A program made the translations under genes and the position numbers. This document shows, in pieces, positions 46,466-56,784 of a stretch of 64,000 nucleotides of DNA. The DNA is taken from positions 5,981,194 to 6,045,193 of the forward strand of contig NC_081149.1 of the NCBI RefSeq assembly GCF_958295425.1, read 5' to 3'. Within the stretch, counting starts at the first letter, position 1, and each line of letters opens with the position of its first letter. The notes beneath the pieces are model-generated. The model saw nothing but the letters and a program-made list of their open reading frames with translations, was not told the origin of the DNA and did not search any database. This DNA is from Solea solea. Lineage: Eukaryota; Chordata; Actinopteri; Pleuronectiformes; Soleidae.

Positions 46466-47024
46466 TGCACATGTGTTACTATCAGGGGAAATACAGACAC
46501 TGTTGCATCACGTTGTTCCCCATGTGATTTATAGACAGAGTAAAGCAGTCAGTTTAACTCTTTCTATTCTAATCCCGACTCTATCTTGTTCTAATCAGAG
46601 TAAACAGACACTTTTTAGGAGGAAACAGGTTTATGTTGGCCACATGTCGCGCTCTGTGATTTACGTTCACTTATCATGGAAAAACACTGTTATCTGTGTC
46701 TGACTTCGACTGAAATTCAATTTAACGTGTAATCTGAAGGTCTGATGTAAACGTAATGACTGTAACAGGTCAGGTTTGTGTCTTTGTTTGTTGAAAGAGT
46801 ACAAAAAAAAAAAGAGCAACATTGATTTTTAATCTATTCCACTACATTAGAACTGATTATAGGAACAAACAGCGATCGTTTGCTCAATTTATTTGTCTCC
46901 GTTGAAGAATTAAATATTAAAATGACTATTTATACTTCGGTTCGGCGCGGAAAACGATTGACTCGTTCTTTTCTCTTTTTTTTTTTTGATCTTTTATTAG
47001 CGCGTCTGTGTGTTTTCCTGTGTT
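46466..47024. other. Unique sequence, nothing recognised
   Basis: A tract near 46803-46813 and a T tract near 46976-46987. Confidence 0.4.

Positions 47025-47076
<52 letters not shown>
47025..47076. repeat. Pure (CAG)n tract
   Basis: About 17 uninterrupted CAG units directly beside a candidate conserved block. Confidence 0.95.
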
Positions 47077-47077
<1 letters not shown>

Positions 47078-47365
47078 GTGTGTTTACCCAGCTGTAATTA
47101 CAACATGCACAATGACCTCATTCTGCTGTGTCAGTCGCTGTAATGTATAGGCCCTTGATCTTAAACTGCGACGAGAGAAAAGAAAAAGAAAAAGGAAAAA
47201 ATGCTCTGCACTTATTTCCAATATGCTGACAACATTCCCAGCAGACGCTCGGCCGTGACGGCGGATCAGAATTTGATCCCATTCGTCTGACAACTTCTGC
47301 CTCTTTTTCTGCCTCAATATGCGTTCAATAATGTGAAATGATATTAGCTGAAGGAGCTCATTGAC
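47077..47365. promoter_or_regulatory. Strong candidate conserved non-coding block between two CAG tracts
   Basis: TTACCCAGCTGTAATTACAA, ATGCACAATGACCTCATTC, TTTCCAATATGCTGACAAC, CAATATGCGTTCAATAATG and ATATTAGCTGAAGGAGC. Unique sequence, bounded by (CAG)n on the left and a CT run plus another (CAG)n on the right. Confidence 0.4.
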
Positions 47366-47485
47366 TGCGCACTCGGGGTCTCTCTCTCTCTCTCTCTGTG
47401 TCCTCCTCTTCATCTGCTCCTCTTCCTCACACACACACACACAAACACGCAGATGAAGAAATGGAGGGAAAAGCAGAGTGGACGT

Positions 47486-47486
<1 letters not shown>

Positions 47487-47517
<31 letters not shown>

Positions 47518-47518
47518 G
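47487..47518. repeat. (CAG)n tract
   Basis: About ten CAG units. Confidence 0.9.
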
Positions 47519-48080
47519 CAATCACACCGAGGCGATGCCCCCCCACGCCTGGCCCATTAATAACAGTAATACGCACACCGCGCCCGAGCCAGCACTGCCG
47601 AAAGCACCGCTGACACTTTAATGGGCATTTTTTACTTTTGTTTTTAAATAATGCATGTGCTACTTGTCAGCACTGCTTCCCTGCTTCTCTCCACCCCTGG
47701 CACTCGCCTCTGCAGCCCTTTTTTTTTTTTTCTCCCCCCTTTGTGCAGAAACTACAACGGGGACCTGTGTTTTTTGGTGCTCACTCCTTAAGCTTGCGTT
47801 CATGACTTGCGCGGGCCCGGGGCGGGCGCCCTGCCTCCGGTGCCAAACCTCGGCACTACATCACCTTCCCGGGGACACGTGTGAATGTACACGTTCAACA
47901 CGCACGTGTGTGTGGAGGCCCCCCCGCTCATTGGCGCCGAGCTAATGAAGAGTACGGGGTCAGGGTCTGATCCAGTGATAATTAAAAATCGTTGACTTTC
48001 ACTTCCTTTTCAAAACAAGACCTCAGATCTGTCACTTTGTGTGGTTTTATTGATGTGTTTTGGAAATAGTCAGTGTGTTT
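47519..48080. promoter_or_regulatory. Mixed unique block, candidate conserved part at 47790-47990
   Basis: After a T tract near 47718-47731, a GC-rich unique part follows, ending CATTGGCGCCGAGCTAATG and CAGTGATAATTAAAAATCG. A regulatory call is a guess from texture. Confidence 0.2.
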
Positions 48081-48153
48081 CTATCCATCTATCTATCTAT
48101 CTCTATCTCTATCTCTCTCTATCTATCGATCTCTCTATCTATCTATCTATCTT

Positions 48154-48203
<50 letters not shown>

Positions 48204-48229
48204 AATCTATCTATCTATCTATCTATCTT

Positions 48230-48271
<42 letters not shown>

Positions 48272-48272
48272 A

Positions 48273-48363
<91 letters not shown>

Positions 48364-48393
48364 CATCCATCCATCCATCTATCTATCTATCTT
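48081..48393. repeat. (ATCT)n array
   Basis: About 310 bases of ATCT with scattered TTCT, ATCC and CTCT variants. It ends just upstream of palindromic copy 9. Confidence 0.97.
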
Positions 48394-48420
48394 TTGCTGC
48401 TTTATCGCAGCCTTGTCTGA

Positions 48421-48702
48421 CTGGAGACTCCCCACACCAAAGTCCATAGAGAAAATCAAGGATTTTAGAGTCACAGCACACAGGAGGTGTTGATGAACTG
48501 CTGCCTCCATCAGTAGATTTAAATGTGTTATTTTGTGACTTCGGTGTTTGAAGTCCTTGGTTCGGATTCACCGCGGTAACACAAGGCAGCGGCGGACCAG
48601 CAGCCCCCTGTGTCCGGGTGAGCTAAAAATTGTCGCTTTTCTCAATGGGCTTTGGTGTGGGAGAGTGGAGCGAGCGGGGGTTACAGACTTCAGTTTCCAG
48701 GC
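48421..48702. mobile_element. Palindromic element, copy 9 (with outer inverted flanks)
   Basis: Left end CTCCCCACACCAAAGTCCAT, right end GGGCTTTGGTGTGGGAGAGT. The right flank continues GGGGTTACAGACTTCAGTTT, the inverse of the outer left flank of copy 7. The full terminal inverted repeat is therefore longer than the CACCAAAGTCCAT core. Arms carry GTTTGAAGTCCTTGG-type centre text. Confidence 0.85.
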
Positions 48703-49214
48703 AGAAAACGCTGTGTTATGATGAAGACTAAAGCAGGTGTATACTGGAGGGAACTAGCGCTTAAACCTCAGGTTTTCTATCCAAATGTGGTCTTTCTTGT
48801 CCCACGCACGTTAAAAACAGAACCTCTACAGTGCTTGTACGTGTGTTTACTGCCAGGTTTAGTCTCAGGTCTGAAGACTCCTGGTGATGCGTGCGCGACC
48901 ACGTTGTCGTAACCATGTTGTCGAACCAGCTTGACTCCGTTGTGCAACTTTATTGATCGTGGACAAAGCTACCTATCTGTATTAGTCATTACACGTAAGG
49001 TCAATAAGCCCCTGAAATCGATATTTATAACAATCAATGCTGCATTCTCTATTATTTCTCTTCCTGTGCAATGATTTCCTTTGATTGAATTTGCTTCTGT
49101 ATTTGCTTTTTTTTTCTGTTTTCTTGTCTTGCTGCCCGCCGGAGTTGCCCCCTCGCTGCCTCCTGTCTGTTTCAATGACGCCGAGTTGTGTTTCTTTGTG
49201 TGTGTCTCCCGCAG
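48703..49214. other. Upstream flank of the exon candidate
   Basis: Unique sequence. The last 140 bases are T-rich and end in a pyrimidine/GT-rich run and CCCGCAG, suitable as a splice acceptor. Confidence 0.4.
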
Positions 49215-49324
49215 GAAACACGTTGTGTAAGTCAGGAAGCATCGCTGTCTTCGGGAACGTGGTGTACAGCGGACTGCTGAACGATCACCTCTGGCATTTG
49301 GGAGTGCCCCTCTTCACAAGACTG
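49215..49324 (+). CDS. Candidate internal coding exon, product unknown
   Basis: The segment is preceded by a pyrimidine/GT-rich run and TCTCCCGCAG and followed by GTAAGAGC, both good splice signals. Of the three + strand frames only one is open. It enters in phase 1 (two bases complete a codon), encodes 36 residues beginning NTLCKSGSIAVFGNVVYSG and ending GVPLFTRL, and leaves in phase 0. About 72 percent of third positions are G or C, as in many fish exons. The middle is mildly hydrophobic. I do not recognise the protein. The frame is also open upstream to an in-frame ATG at 49175 with poor start context, so a first-exon reading is possible but weaker. It could also be a non-coding exon or chance. 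Confidence 0.45.
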
Positions 49325-49719
49325 GTAAGAGCAGTCTTACCTCTTTCCTTCACGTTGGGTTCTGTTGAGGCCCAAACACGCTTCAGGTGCATGATTCCTC
49401 CCCTGGTGTCTAATGGGCTGCTTTTTTGGTTCCCTGCTCCTCTGACATGTGTTGGTGGAAGTTTCTGCTCAGCGTAGACGATGTGACAGTCGTCTGCTGT
49501 GGATGGGGAGACGGGAGGGAACCTCCCCCCCCCTCCCCCCTTGTATCTTAGCGTGTTGTTAAATATCAGACTTTTTAAAAGGTTTCCTGTGCTCTCTGAA
49601 GCTCCGAAGGCTTCCTGTGGGAATATGAAACGTAAGAATTGCAGGTGAAGCTGCTCTGTGTGTGTCTTCTTCTTCTTCTCCTTCTTCTTCTTCCAGGCTC
49701 TAGTGTCTGAATAATAAAT
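49325..49719. other. Intron-like sequence after the exon candidate
   Basis: C run near 49527-49542 and a (TTC)n near 49667-49695. Nothing else is recognised. Confidence 0.4.
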
Positions 49720-50225
49720 GGAGTTTAGTTTTTATGGCAACAGCTTAGGAAAATTACAAGGTTTTAATTAGGAACTGGATTAGTTGAAGCCTGTGTTAAG
49801 AATTAATGATAAATGTCTGTCCCTAATTGTCAAAGGGAAATTGGATGTTTGTTTTTGTACTCTCAGCCACGCCGGCCCCGGGATACGAGCCCGCGATCCG
49901 GCGCAGATTCTTGTGTATAGAAATGAGGATTGCAGGGTAATTTTCCCCAAGAAAAGGCACTTTTTTTTCTTCTTCTTCTTCTTCTTCTACTCGTTAATTA
50001 CCCTCTTTCTGAGCGGGTCGCGAGTTTTCATCAATGTTTGTTATTGATTAAATCTGTCGCCGTAGCTGTCATTTATGAGTCGGGAATTACCGTTGATTGG
50101 TGCACAAGGGTTGCACATAATTGGGTTACATTAAACAGATAATTCTGCTGATCTCATAAATGTCTAATGCCGAGGCTTGTTTGATTATCAATTAATGTCA
50201 AACGGAGACGCGAGGGGCTGCCGGG
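49720..50225. promoter_or_regulatory. Strong candidate conserved non-coding block, two parts
   Basis: First part: ATGGCAACAGCTTAGG, GGTTTTAATTAGGAACTGG, GTTAAGAATTAATGATAAAT and TCCCTAATTGTCAAAGG. A TTC run at 49963-49988 interrupts. Second part: CTCGTTAATTACCCTC, GTTATTGATTAAATCTG, GTCATTTATGAGTCGGG, CATAATTGGGTTACATTAAA and TGATTATCAATTAATGTC. It has the densest run of ATTA cores in the window and is placed in the presumed intron. Confidence 0.45.
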
Positions 50226-50279
50226 ATTGCTTTTGGTTTCGTGTTTGTCGCTCTCCTCGATGCTGAGACAGCCCGACAG

Positions 50280-50372
50280 CTTCTATAGTTCAGCTATGTA
50301 TATGTATATATACTGTATATATATTTGTATTTATATATATATATATGTATATGTATGTGTGTATAGACGTCA
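50280..50372. repeat. TA/TG-rich simple sequence
   Basis: TATATG/TATATA alternation. Confidence 0.7.
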
Positions 50373-50554
50373 GACACAGTGGGTTAGTGTATATGTGTAT
50401 CTAGTTCAGGTTATTTGTTGTTGATCCAGGTGTAAATCTTCATAGTTTTGTGTGTTGTGATAAAAACGTCAGTGGCTCTGCTGCCCTCTGTGGTCAAACA
50501 CCAGCTACTGCATTCCCATTTTGCCATTGGTTCTTCATGTAGTACATGTAGGAC

Positions 50555-50760
50555 TTATTTCCATAATCGATTTATCTGCGCATTGTTTTCTCGATTGATT
50601 GAGTAATTGTTTGGGACATAAAATGACCCAGAAATTCCCCCGAAAATCGAAATAATGACGTTCTTCGGGCCACAAGCCAAACTTCATCAGTTTTCCTGAT
50701 TTCCTTGTTGTATTCCTTGTTGTTTAAGAAGTGAAAAACTCTGTCATTGATTAAGCAGCG
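50555..50760 (+). repeat. Dispersed element fragment, same family as 9543-10020
   Basis: TCGATTGATTGAGTAATTG, GGACATAAAATGACCC, GAAATAATGACGTTCTTC and CACAAGCCAAACTTCATC match the left part of the 9543-10020 element in order and orientation. The AAAATATTCAC unit is absent here. Confidence 0.55.
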
Positions 50761-52338
50761 ATAGTTTCATGATGTGATAGTGTATGCATGTGCAAATATT
50801 CCTGACAGTGACTCTCTGGCACAGTTTTGTTGTTGTTGTATTGAAACCACCAACTTCTAGTTAATTTTTACCCTTTAGTTAACACTTTTATTGTAACTTT
50901 GACAGTTCTTTCTTGAAAATAGACCATTTTATACAGTAGGTTAAACAAATGATTTGCGAAATTCTTGCCAATACACACACAAATCAAGTAAAATTCAACT
51001 TTACAAGATTTCCCCTGTAGTATTTTACTGATATCATGTCACACTTCTTCTCCTCTGTTTTTGCTCCTCTCAAATTCATTTATTTACCATGAGCTTTTTG
51101 TCGAGTATTTATTAACGAGTTCCTCTTGGTGTGATGTGACGAGTCGAAGGTTTTGGGTCGGAGATTATGTTACATGTGTTTTCTTGCATACAAACCAATG
51201 GAGTCGACCCCTGGTGGTCATTCCGGAGAATGTAGGATTAGTTTGTGTATTTAACAGTTTGACTGAAGTGTATGTTTGAATTATGTAAGAATGGTCATTG
51301 ATGTCCTTTTTTCCATGCCACACACAGCTCCCTGTGTCATCCCATCCTTCTTTTTTGTGGGCGGAGCCGCTCACTTTCGCTCTCTGCTGGATTTTTTTTT
51401 AAATATTCATTTTAAAGTATAAAACACACTCGGTTTCTGCCAATATAACCTCCTAAATGTCACACTGCGGACCTTTAAAACAAACCAGTCAGGGGAAAAA
51501 ATTGCATTAAAATATTCATGCGTTCTCCTCCAGACTGTTTAATTCTGCCGGTGTGATGATGTGGATTTTGAGGTAACGTTTAGACCGTCGTGATGGGCAA
51601 TTTTTCTGTTCTGAAGACAGCCCGATAAATACGCACAAAAACAACAACAACAACAACAACAATACGTGGTTGTACTTGTTTTATTTAACTGCAGTCTGCA
51701 CATTTAGCCTCCAAAACGGTAATGTTTTTGCCTCGTGGTCCCTCCCCCCCCCCCCCCTGCAAGACATCATTAAACATCATTTGTAAGCATACATTACACT
51801 GTACGCAGCAAATCGCCCATCTGCTGCTTCTCAAACTCAATGTCTGGGTGCGACAATAAATCCACTGTATGTCTCCATGTAAAGAATCGCACTAAACCGT
51901 GTGTGTGTGTGTGTGTGTGGACATACGTGGAGTATATTAAACATGGCCGTGTGCGGTGTTAATAATGCAGTGTTTACATCTTGGCACAGAACAGGCAGCA
52001 CTGGCCCTGGGCTGCAAACTGGCAGGCCTGCGCAGTAATTAGGGGCTTGTGTATGTGTGTGTGTGTGTGTGTGTTGGGGATGTGAAGGCTTGCTGCATGT
52101 CACGCTGATACCACTGCTGGGCAGACGCGGCGTGTTTCGGCAGCAGGGCGCGCGATTGCTACACGAGGCCACGCCTCGCCGCCACAGCGGGATGTCGCCC
52201 GCCTCCCTCGTCCTCCTCCCTCCCTCTCTCCCTCTCTGCCGCCGTCGCCCTGTGAGCTCAGCCGTTACTCAGCGGATCGGGGACGCATGTTAAAGCCGTG
52301 ACAGCGGTTGTTGTCTGCCCTCACAACATGAGTCACCT

Positions 52339-52369
<31 letters not shown>

Positions 52370-52458
52370 GTCTATATGTCCATACACACGTTCCTATTTA
52401 ACCTCTGTGTTTGTTTGCGTGTCAGCGTCATGCCTTTGGAAGAATTCCAAGAACCAGT
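50761..52458. other. Unique and old-repeat sequence, no gene seen
   Basis: CCCCTGGTGGTCATTCC and CACACTGCGGACCTTTAAA near 51209 and 51462 look like remnants of dispersed elements. (AAC)n near 51641-51661, C run near 51744-51758, (GT)n near 51899-51919, 52055-52073 and 52341-52369. Confidence 0.35.
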
Positions 52459-52490
52459 TATTATTATTATTATTATTATTATTATTGTTA
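52459..52490. repeat. (TTA)n microsatellite
   Basis: About ten TTA units. Confidence 0.9.
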
Positions 52491-54179
52491 TTTTTTATTT
52501 ACACACAAGTTTACAAAAGCGCTTTGACAGAAATGTCCAAATAAATCAAAGCGAAGGTGCAATGAAAAAGAAAAAAGAGGACATCCCACAGAACCGGCAG
52601 GTGTAAAATAAACACAAAACATTAAAAACACGCCTAAAACACGACTTAATATAATTATATTTGTGCGTCCCAATCAGACACTCTACTGGATAATTAGAAG
52701 TCACCCAAATAAAAAAAGAAAACCATGCAATATTGATTACATGGACGCACAGGACAGTTTTTATCTGTACACACTGACAGGAGGAACAAAAACCTAAAAC
52801 TGATGTTTATTTTAGTATATAAACTTTTTACTTTATTCTTTTTTTGTGTGCGTGCCCGGACAGAGGTTTCGGATTGTGGGGGGGAGGGGCTGGTTTGTCC
52901 TGGACACAAGCAAGGCGGGGCTTCAAGGAAAAAAGGTTGGGAACTTTCTTTATGCAGGACCCACATTTTAAAGACAGCAAACTAACAATAACAGTCGCTG
53001 CAAGAGGAAAGTAGTGACTTGTATCTGTGACATCTGATAACCAAGAGATGTCTGCTCCATTTTATGCATTTGTCCAAAAATGTGTCCTCCCCCAGTCTTC
53101 TCTGGAGTCCCTGACCAATCACAGGACACTTTCACAGGACACGCGTGTCCTCTCCATCGCCCTAATCCTTTAAATTCAGTATTCTCAAACAACGCTGAGT
53201 AACAAGAGGTGAAACCAGTTTATGGAACTTTATGTTCCTGTGGTTCGCTTCTCGTGATGAGCTGCGTTCGGCGTTGAAATGTCAGCATCGACCTGTGGAG
53301 TCGGATGAAGATGAAGACTAGATAAAAAAAAATAAAAAAACGAGCGTGGCTGCAAGTTGTTAAACGGGTCACTCCATAAAGTGAAGTGTGTGATTAAAGG
53401 AATGTAACCAGGGAGACTCGGGATGGAGTCGCGTCTCTTCCCCCGTCTTCCGCCTGACGCGTCGGGGTCTCGCTCGCCGGCTGAGGCTGAGGTCGGCGGA
53501 CGTTTGATGAATGAGAAGTGAATAAGGACCTGCGCGGTGTGATTTCGGGCCCCGGAAACCCTCTGTGAGAGGCGGGGTGGGGGGGGGGGGTCTTTGTAAT
53601 GACTAGACCCGAGCAGGAGTTTCTCTGTTTCACCGCAGAGCAGAGGTGAGATCGTCATGAAATATTCACACGACAGGTTTCCCGAGCCGGCGAGCATCCG
53701 AGACGGACGGACATTTTAGGCAGAACAAGCGCGGCGTGGGGCCCCTTCACTTCCTCATCTCTTTGAAAGGCTCCGTCTTCATAATGGATGGCGGCGTCTC
53801 CGGGGAGTGTCTAGACTACGGTGGGGAATCTAAATGGTCGGGGGAAAGCCACTCGGATCCTCGGCGAGCGAAGTGGTGGATCACAGGAGAAGAAGTGGCG
53901 TTTCGGAGAGGAGACGGGAAGCGCGGGGGGGGGGGGGCGGGGGGGTTGAAGTGCGTCCGCCATCTTAACCCCGAGTCCCATTTTCCTCATCTCTAATTGG
54001 CTTAAAAGCCTTCAAATTCCCCCCGTTTTCTACCTTTTTGACCCCTCGTGCCCTCAGCTTCAGACCACGATGCTCTCATGTCACTTACATGCACACACAT
54101 CCTCCGCCTGCGGCTGCTGCTCCCCCTCTAGTCTACCCCCTCTTTTCCTGGTCCTACACCCCCCCTGCCCCCTCCCCCC
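52491..54179. other. Unique sequence with G/C runs, no gene seen
   Basis: GC-rich from 53400 to 54000 with G runs near 53579-53591 and 53926-53945. Open frames lie on both strands without motifs. A small CpG-rich promoter cannot be excluded, but nothing downstream supports one. Confidence 0.3.
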
Positions 54180-54345
54180 AGTTATTTATGAGCAGGACTT
54201 GAAATAGACTTCAGTATTTGATAAAAGTGCGATTCTTAATCCGAGTTGCCTGAGAAGTGCATTTCATTTTTATTTCCCATCAGAGATTGATGTAGGAACG
54301 GGACGGTTACCCGCTCTGTGATTGCTAATGTAAATCCATTGGGGG
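54180..54345. promoter_or_regulatory. Candidate conserved non-coding block
   Basis: CAGTTATTTATGAGCAGGAC, GTATTTGATAAAAGTGCG, CATCAGAGATTGATGTAGG and GTGATTGCTAATGTAAATCC in unique sequence. Confidence 0.35.
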
Positions 54346-54412
54346 GGTTTTTGGTCGGACATGTATAAAGATATGGACTTGTATGTGCATGGTAATGTCA
54401 CTGATAAGACTT

Positions 54413-54442
54413 GGTGTGTGTGTGTGTGTGTGTGTGTGTGTG
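54413..54442. repeat. (GT)n microsatellite
   Basis: About 14 GT units. Confidence 0.9.
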
Positions 54443-54579
54443 GAGTAATGGAAAAGCTGCATTGTGATGAGATGTGAGGGGGGGAAGAATTATGTGACGC
54501 TCCTCTTTGATTTATCAAAAGTGCAGGAATAAACCATCCCCGCTGAAACCTCACAGTATTTTCAAAATCACTAATTGCT

Positions 54580-54691
54580 ATTTCTTCTTCTTCTTCTTCT
54601 TTTTTCTTTTTTTTTTTTTACCCTTTCCCTCACAGCCGCCGCGATGTTTCATATTTCACCATTCACTTGTGCCGTTCTGAGGGAGGTGTGT

Positions 54692-54722
<31 letters not shown>
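54580..54722. repeat. (TTC)n, poly-T, (GT)n and G-run cluster
   Basis: TTC units near 54583-54602, T tract to 54619, GT units at 54688-54706, then about 16 G. Confidence 0.8.
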
Positions 54723-54723
<1 letters not shown>

Positions 54724-54724
54724 T

Positions 54725-55015
54725 GCCGGAATAAAACGGGTGATAAATTTAAGATGACAGTTACGCCGTACGAACGAGGCCCCTTGTGTATCAATCCCCG
54801 CTCAAAGCCAGCTGCAAATTTAACTCGGCCTCCTTATGTGGCAATTACTGACGGGTAACATAACCTGAAATGTATCTGCTCTGTTCATTACTCCAATGTT
54901 CTCTGTATGGCTGGCAAATGTTCTTCAGGATCCTACAGCAAATTAGCTCATCCCCCAGGACGTCTTTTGTTTTATTGGATGATCCGGGCACTGGGGGATG
55001 CCACAGAAACCGCCA
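54725..55015. promoter_or_regulatory. Strong candidate conserved non-coding block
   Basis: GGGTGATAAATTTAAGATG, TTGTGTATCAATCCCCG, GCAAATTTAACTCGGCC, ATGTGGCAATTACTGACGG, TTCATTACTCCAATG and CAGCAAATTAGCTCATCCC in unbroken unique sequence about 1.8 kb upstream of the start-exon candidate. Confidence 0.45.
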
Positions 55016-55047
55016 GAGCCTCTCTGTGGCGTGTGCAGCCCCCACTG

Positions 55048-55128
55048 AAACACCACCATCCTCCACCATCCTCCACCATCCTCCACCATCCTCCACCATC
55101 CACCACCATCCTCCACCATCCTCCACCG
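55048..55128. repeat. (CTCCACCATC)n decanucleotide repeat
   Basis: About eight 10-base units with one CACCACCATC variant. Confidence 0.9.
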
Positions 55129-55539
55129 CCGGCCGCCACAGGGTTAATATTTAAGAAGCGCCAGCTCCTGGTCATGTATTGATGATATGTTTTGGAAATT
55201 GCTGAGGCAGGCGCGTTGTTACAGTGCTGTCTAGAAGAAGATAGCCTCCTCCCCCATCACTACCACCACCACCACCATCACCACCAACCACCCCGCCTCC
55301 CTCTCTCTCTCACTCCTCACCACCCCCCCCCCCCTGCAGATGTAAAACACACTAAAGCATGTAATGTAATATAGCGTGGCACAGCGAGGTGTTTCACACC
55401 GGCTTCATCTGGTCAGTGATCTGTCACTTTTATTTTGAACTGTACTCACTCCAACTATTGGACTCTGGGTGAGAAATGACTGTTTTGAAGCCTCAGGATG
55501 TGCAGATTTAACCCACGCTGGGCTCGTCTTTACGGCACC
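55129..55539. other. Unique sequence with CCA and C runs
   Basis: CCACCA-type run near 55258-55290 and a C run near 55321-55334. No gene is supported. Confidence 0.4.
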
Positions 55540-56153
55540 TGTCAGTCGCGCCGCCGTGCGCTCAACATGTGCCGTGTGTTTTCCCTCCAAATTTGACGTC
55601 GTGTTCTGTTACGGAAGAGCTGAAAGTAGTGATCGAGACTTACAAACTAAGTTGATTTTCCTTAGTCGCCCCCTGGTGGCCACCCACTTCTTCCGCTCTT
55701 CTTCTTCTAGAAGGCGATGTCGATTTCTTATCAACAGTCGAGTGCGTCTGAGCGGGAGAAGACGGACGTTTAGAAGGCGGCGGTGCAACGTGGAACCAGC
55801 TTCTTCTTCTAAATCGCTCACAACTTCGGTTCCGACGTATCAAACGCCATCAGCAACAAACGAGGAGCGATCTGTCGATCACAAGCATCATCATCGTCAT
55901 CATCGTCAACACAAACCGCCCTCCCCCTTCTCCCTTCACCCCCTCCCACCGCACTCTCCAACACAAGTTCCAGCTTCCTGCCTCCCTCACCTCTCCTCAC
56001 CTCCCTCCCTCCCTCTCGTGGATGCTGAATTTTACAGTACCGTCTCGCAGGATCCCGGTTTGTTCGGCGCACTCTTCCTCCTCTTCTTGTGCAGAGCAAC
56101 ACACACGCGGGCTCCGGTGGAGGAAACGTTGGAGGCAGCTGTCAAGCGTGCGG

Positions 56154-56187
<34 letters not shown>

Positions 56188-56784
56188 CTGCTGCTGCTGC
56201 TGCTGCTGCCGCCGCCTCGGTGCTGTGTACCGACTGATTCCACGTTCACCAATAAGAAAAAGAGGGGAGAGAGAGAGAGAGTAGCAGAGCAAGAGAGAGA
56301 GAGAGTCTTGAAGTGTGGAGAGAAGCAAGTAGAAGTGCAAGAGTGTCAAAAGAAAAAAGAGGTTACAAAACCTCCCTGGCTCTACTTTCCTTCTGCCTTT
56401 TTTTCCCTCCACCCTCTTTCTTGTGTTTTGCCTCAGAAGATAAAGGAGGAGTGTGTGTTTGAAACAGGGGAGAGCTTTTAAAAAAAGAAATGAACAGAAG
56501 AACAAGCTGATTTCTTAAGGGAAGACAAGAAGAGGAAGGAAAAGGGACGAACAGTGAGGTGTGGAGGGGGGCGACCTGAAGTCAACAGTTTAGAGGGAGG
56601 GCTTGCCTCAGCGGAGCAGGGATCAGCGGAGCAGGGATCAGCGGAGCTCTCTTCTGTCCAAACGCTCGCTCGGACTCTTCTCTTCCCCCCTCCCCAACTC
56701 TGGCTGGACCCGTCCCAGTGCTCGGCCCCCGCTCCCGCTCGTGTCCTGCACCCGCCTGTCTCCTGCACCTGTCCCACCTCCACC
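55540..56784 (+). promoter_or_regulatory. Candidate promoter and 5' UTR
   Basis: CpG-containing sequence gives way to a purine-rich, low-complexity leader before the strong start site at 56785. It holds a (CTG)n (56155-56209), GA runs (56266-56305) and a 15-base tandem unit CAGCGGAGCAGGGAT starting at 56609 and 56624 with part of a third. A short upstream reading frame (ATG at 56490, stop TGA ending 56510, six codons) would lie in the leader. I see no convincing TATA box, and the start of transcription cannot be placed. Confidence 0.4.
56155..56209 (+). repeat. (CTG)n tract with one GGTG interruption
   Basis: About 17 CTG units in two blocks, followed by GCCGCCGCC. If the leader is transcribed as proposed, this is a CUG repeat in a 5' UTR. 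Confidence 0.95.

Noticed and set aside
48041..48493. Open frames of up to 150 codons on the plus strand
   Set aside because: Translated ATCT repeat that runs into a palindromic element.
49085..49214. Signal-peptide-like extension of the exon frame upstream
   Set aside because: The frame is open but begins at TTG, not ATG. The hydrophobic run is the T-rich pyrimidine tract before the acceptor.
55469..56284. A 271-codon open frame
   Set aside because: It crosses low-complexity CCA, CCT and CTG tracts, is cysteine-, proline- and histidine-biased by repeats, and shows no domain. The region is better read as promoter and 5' UTR.
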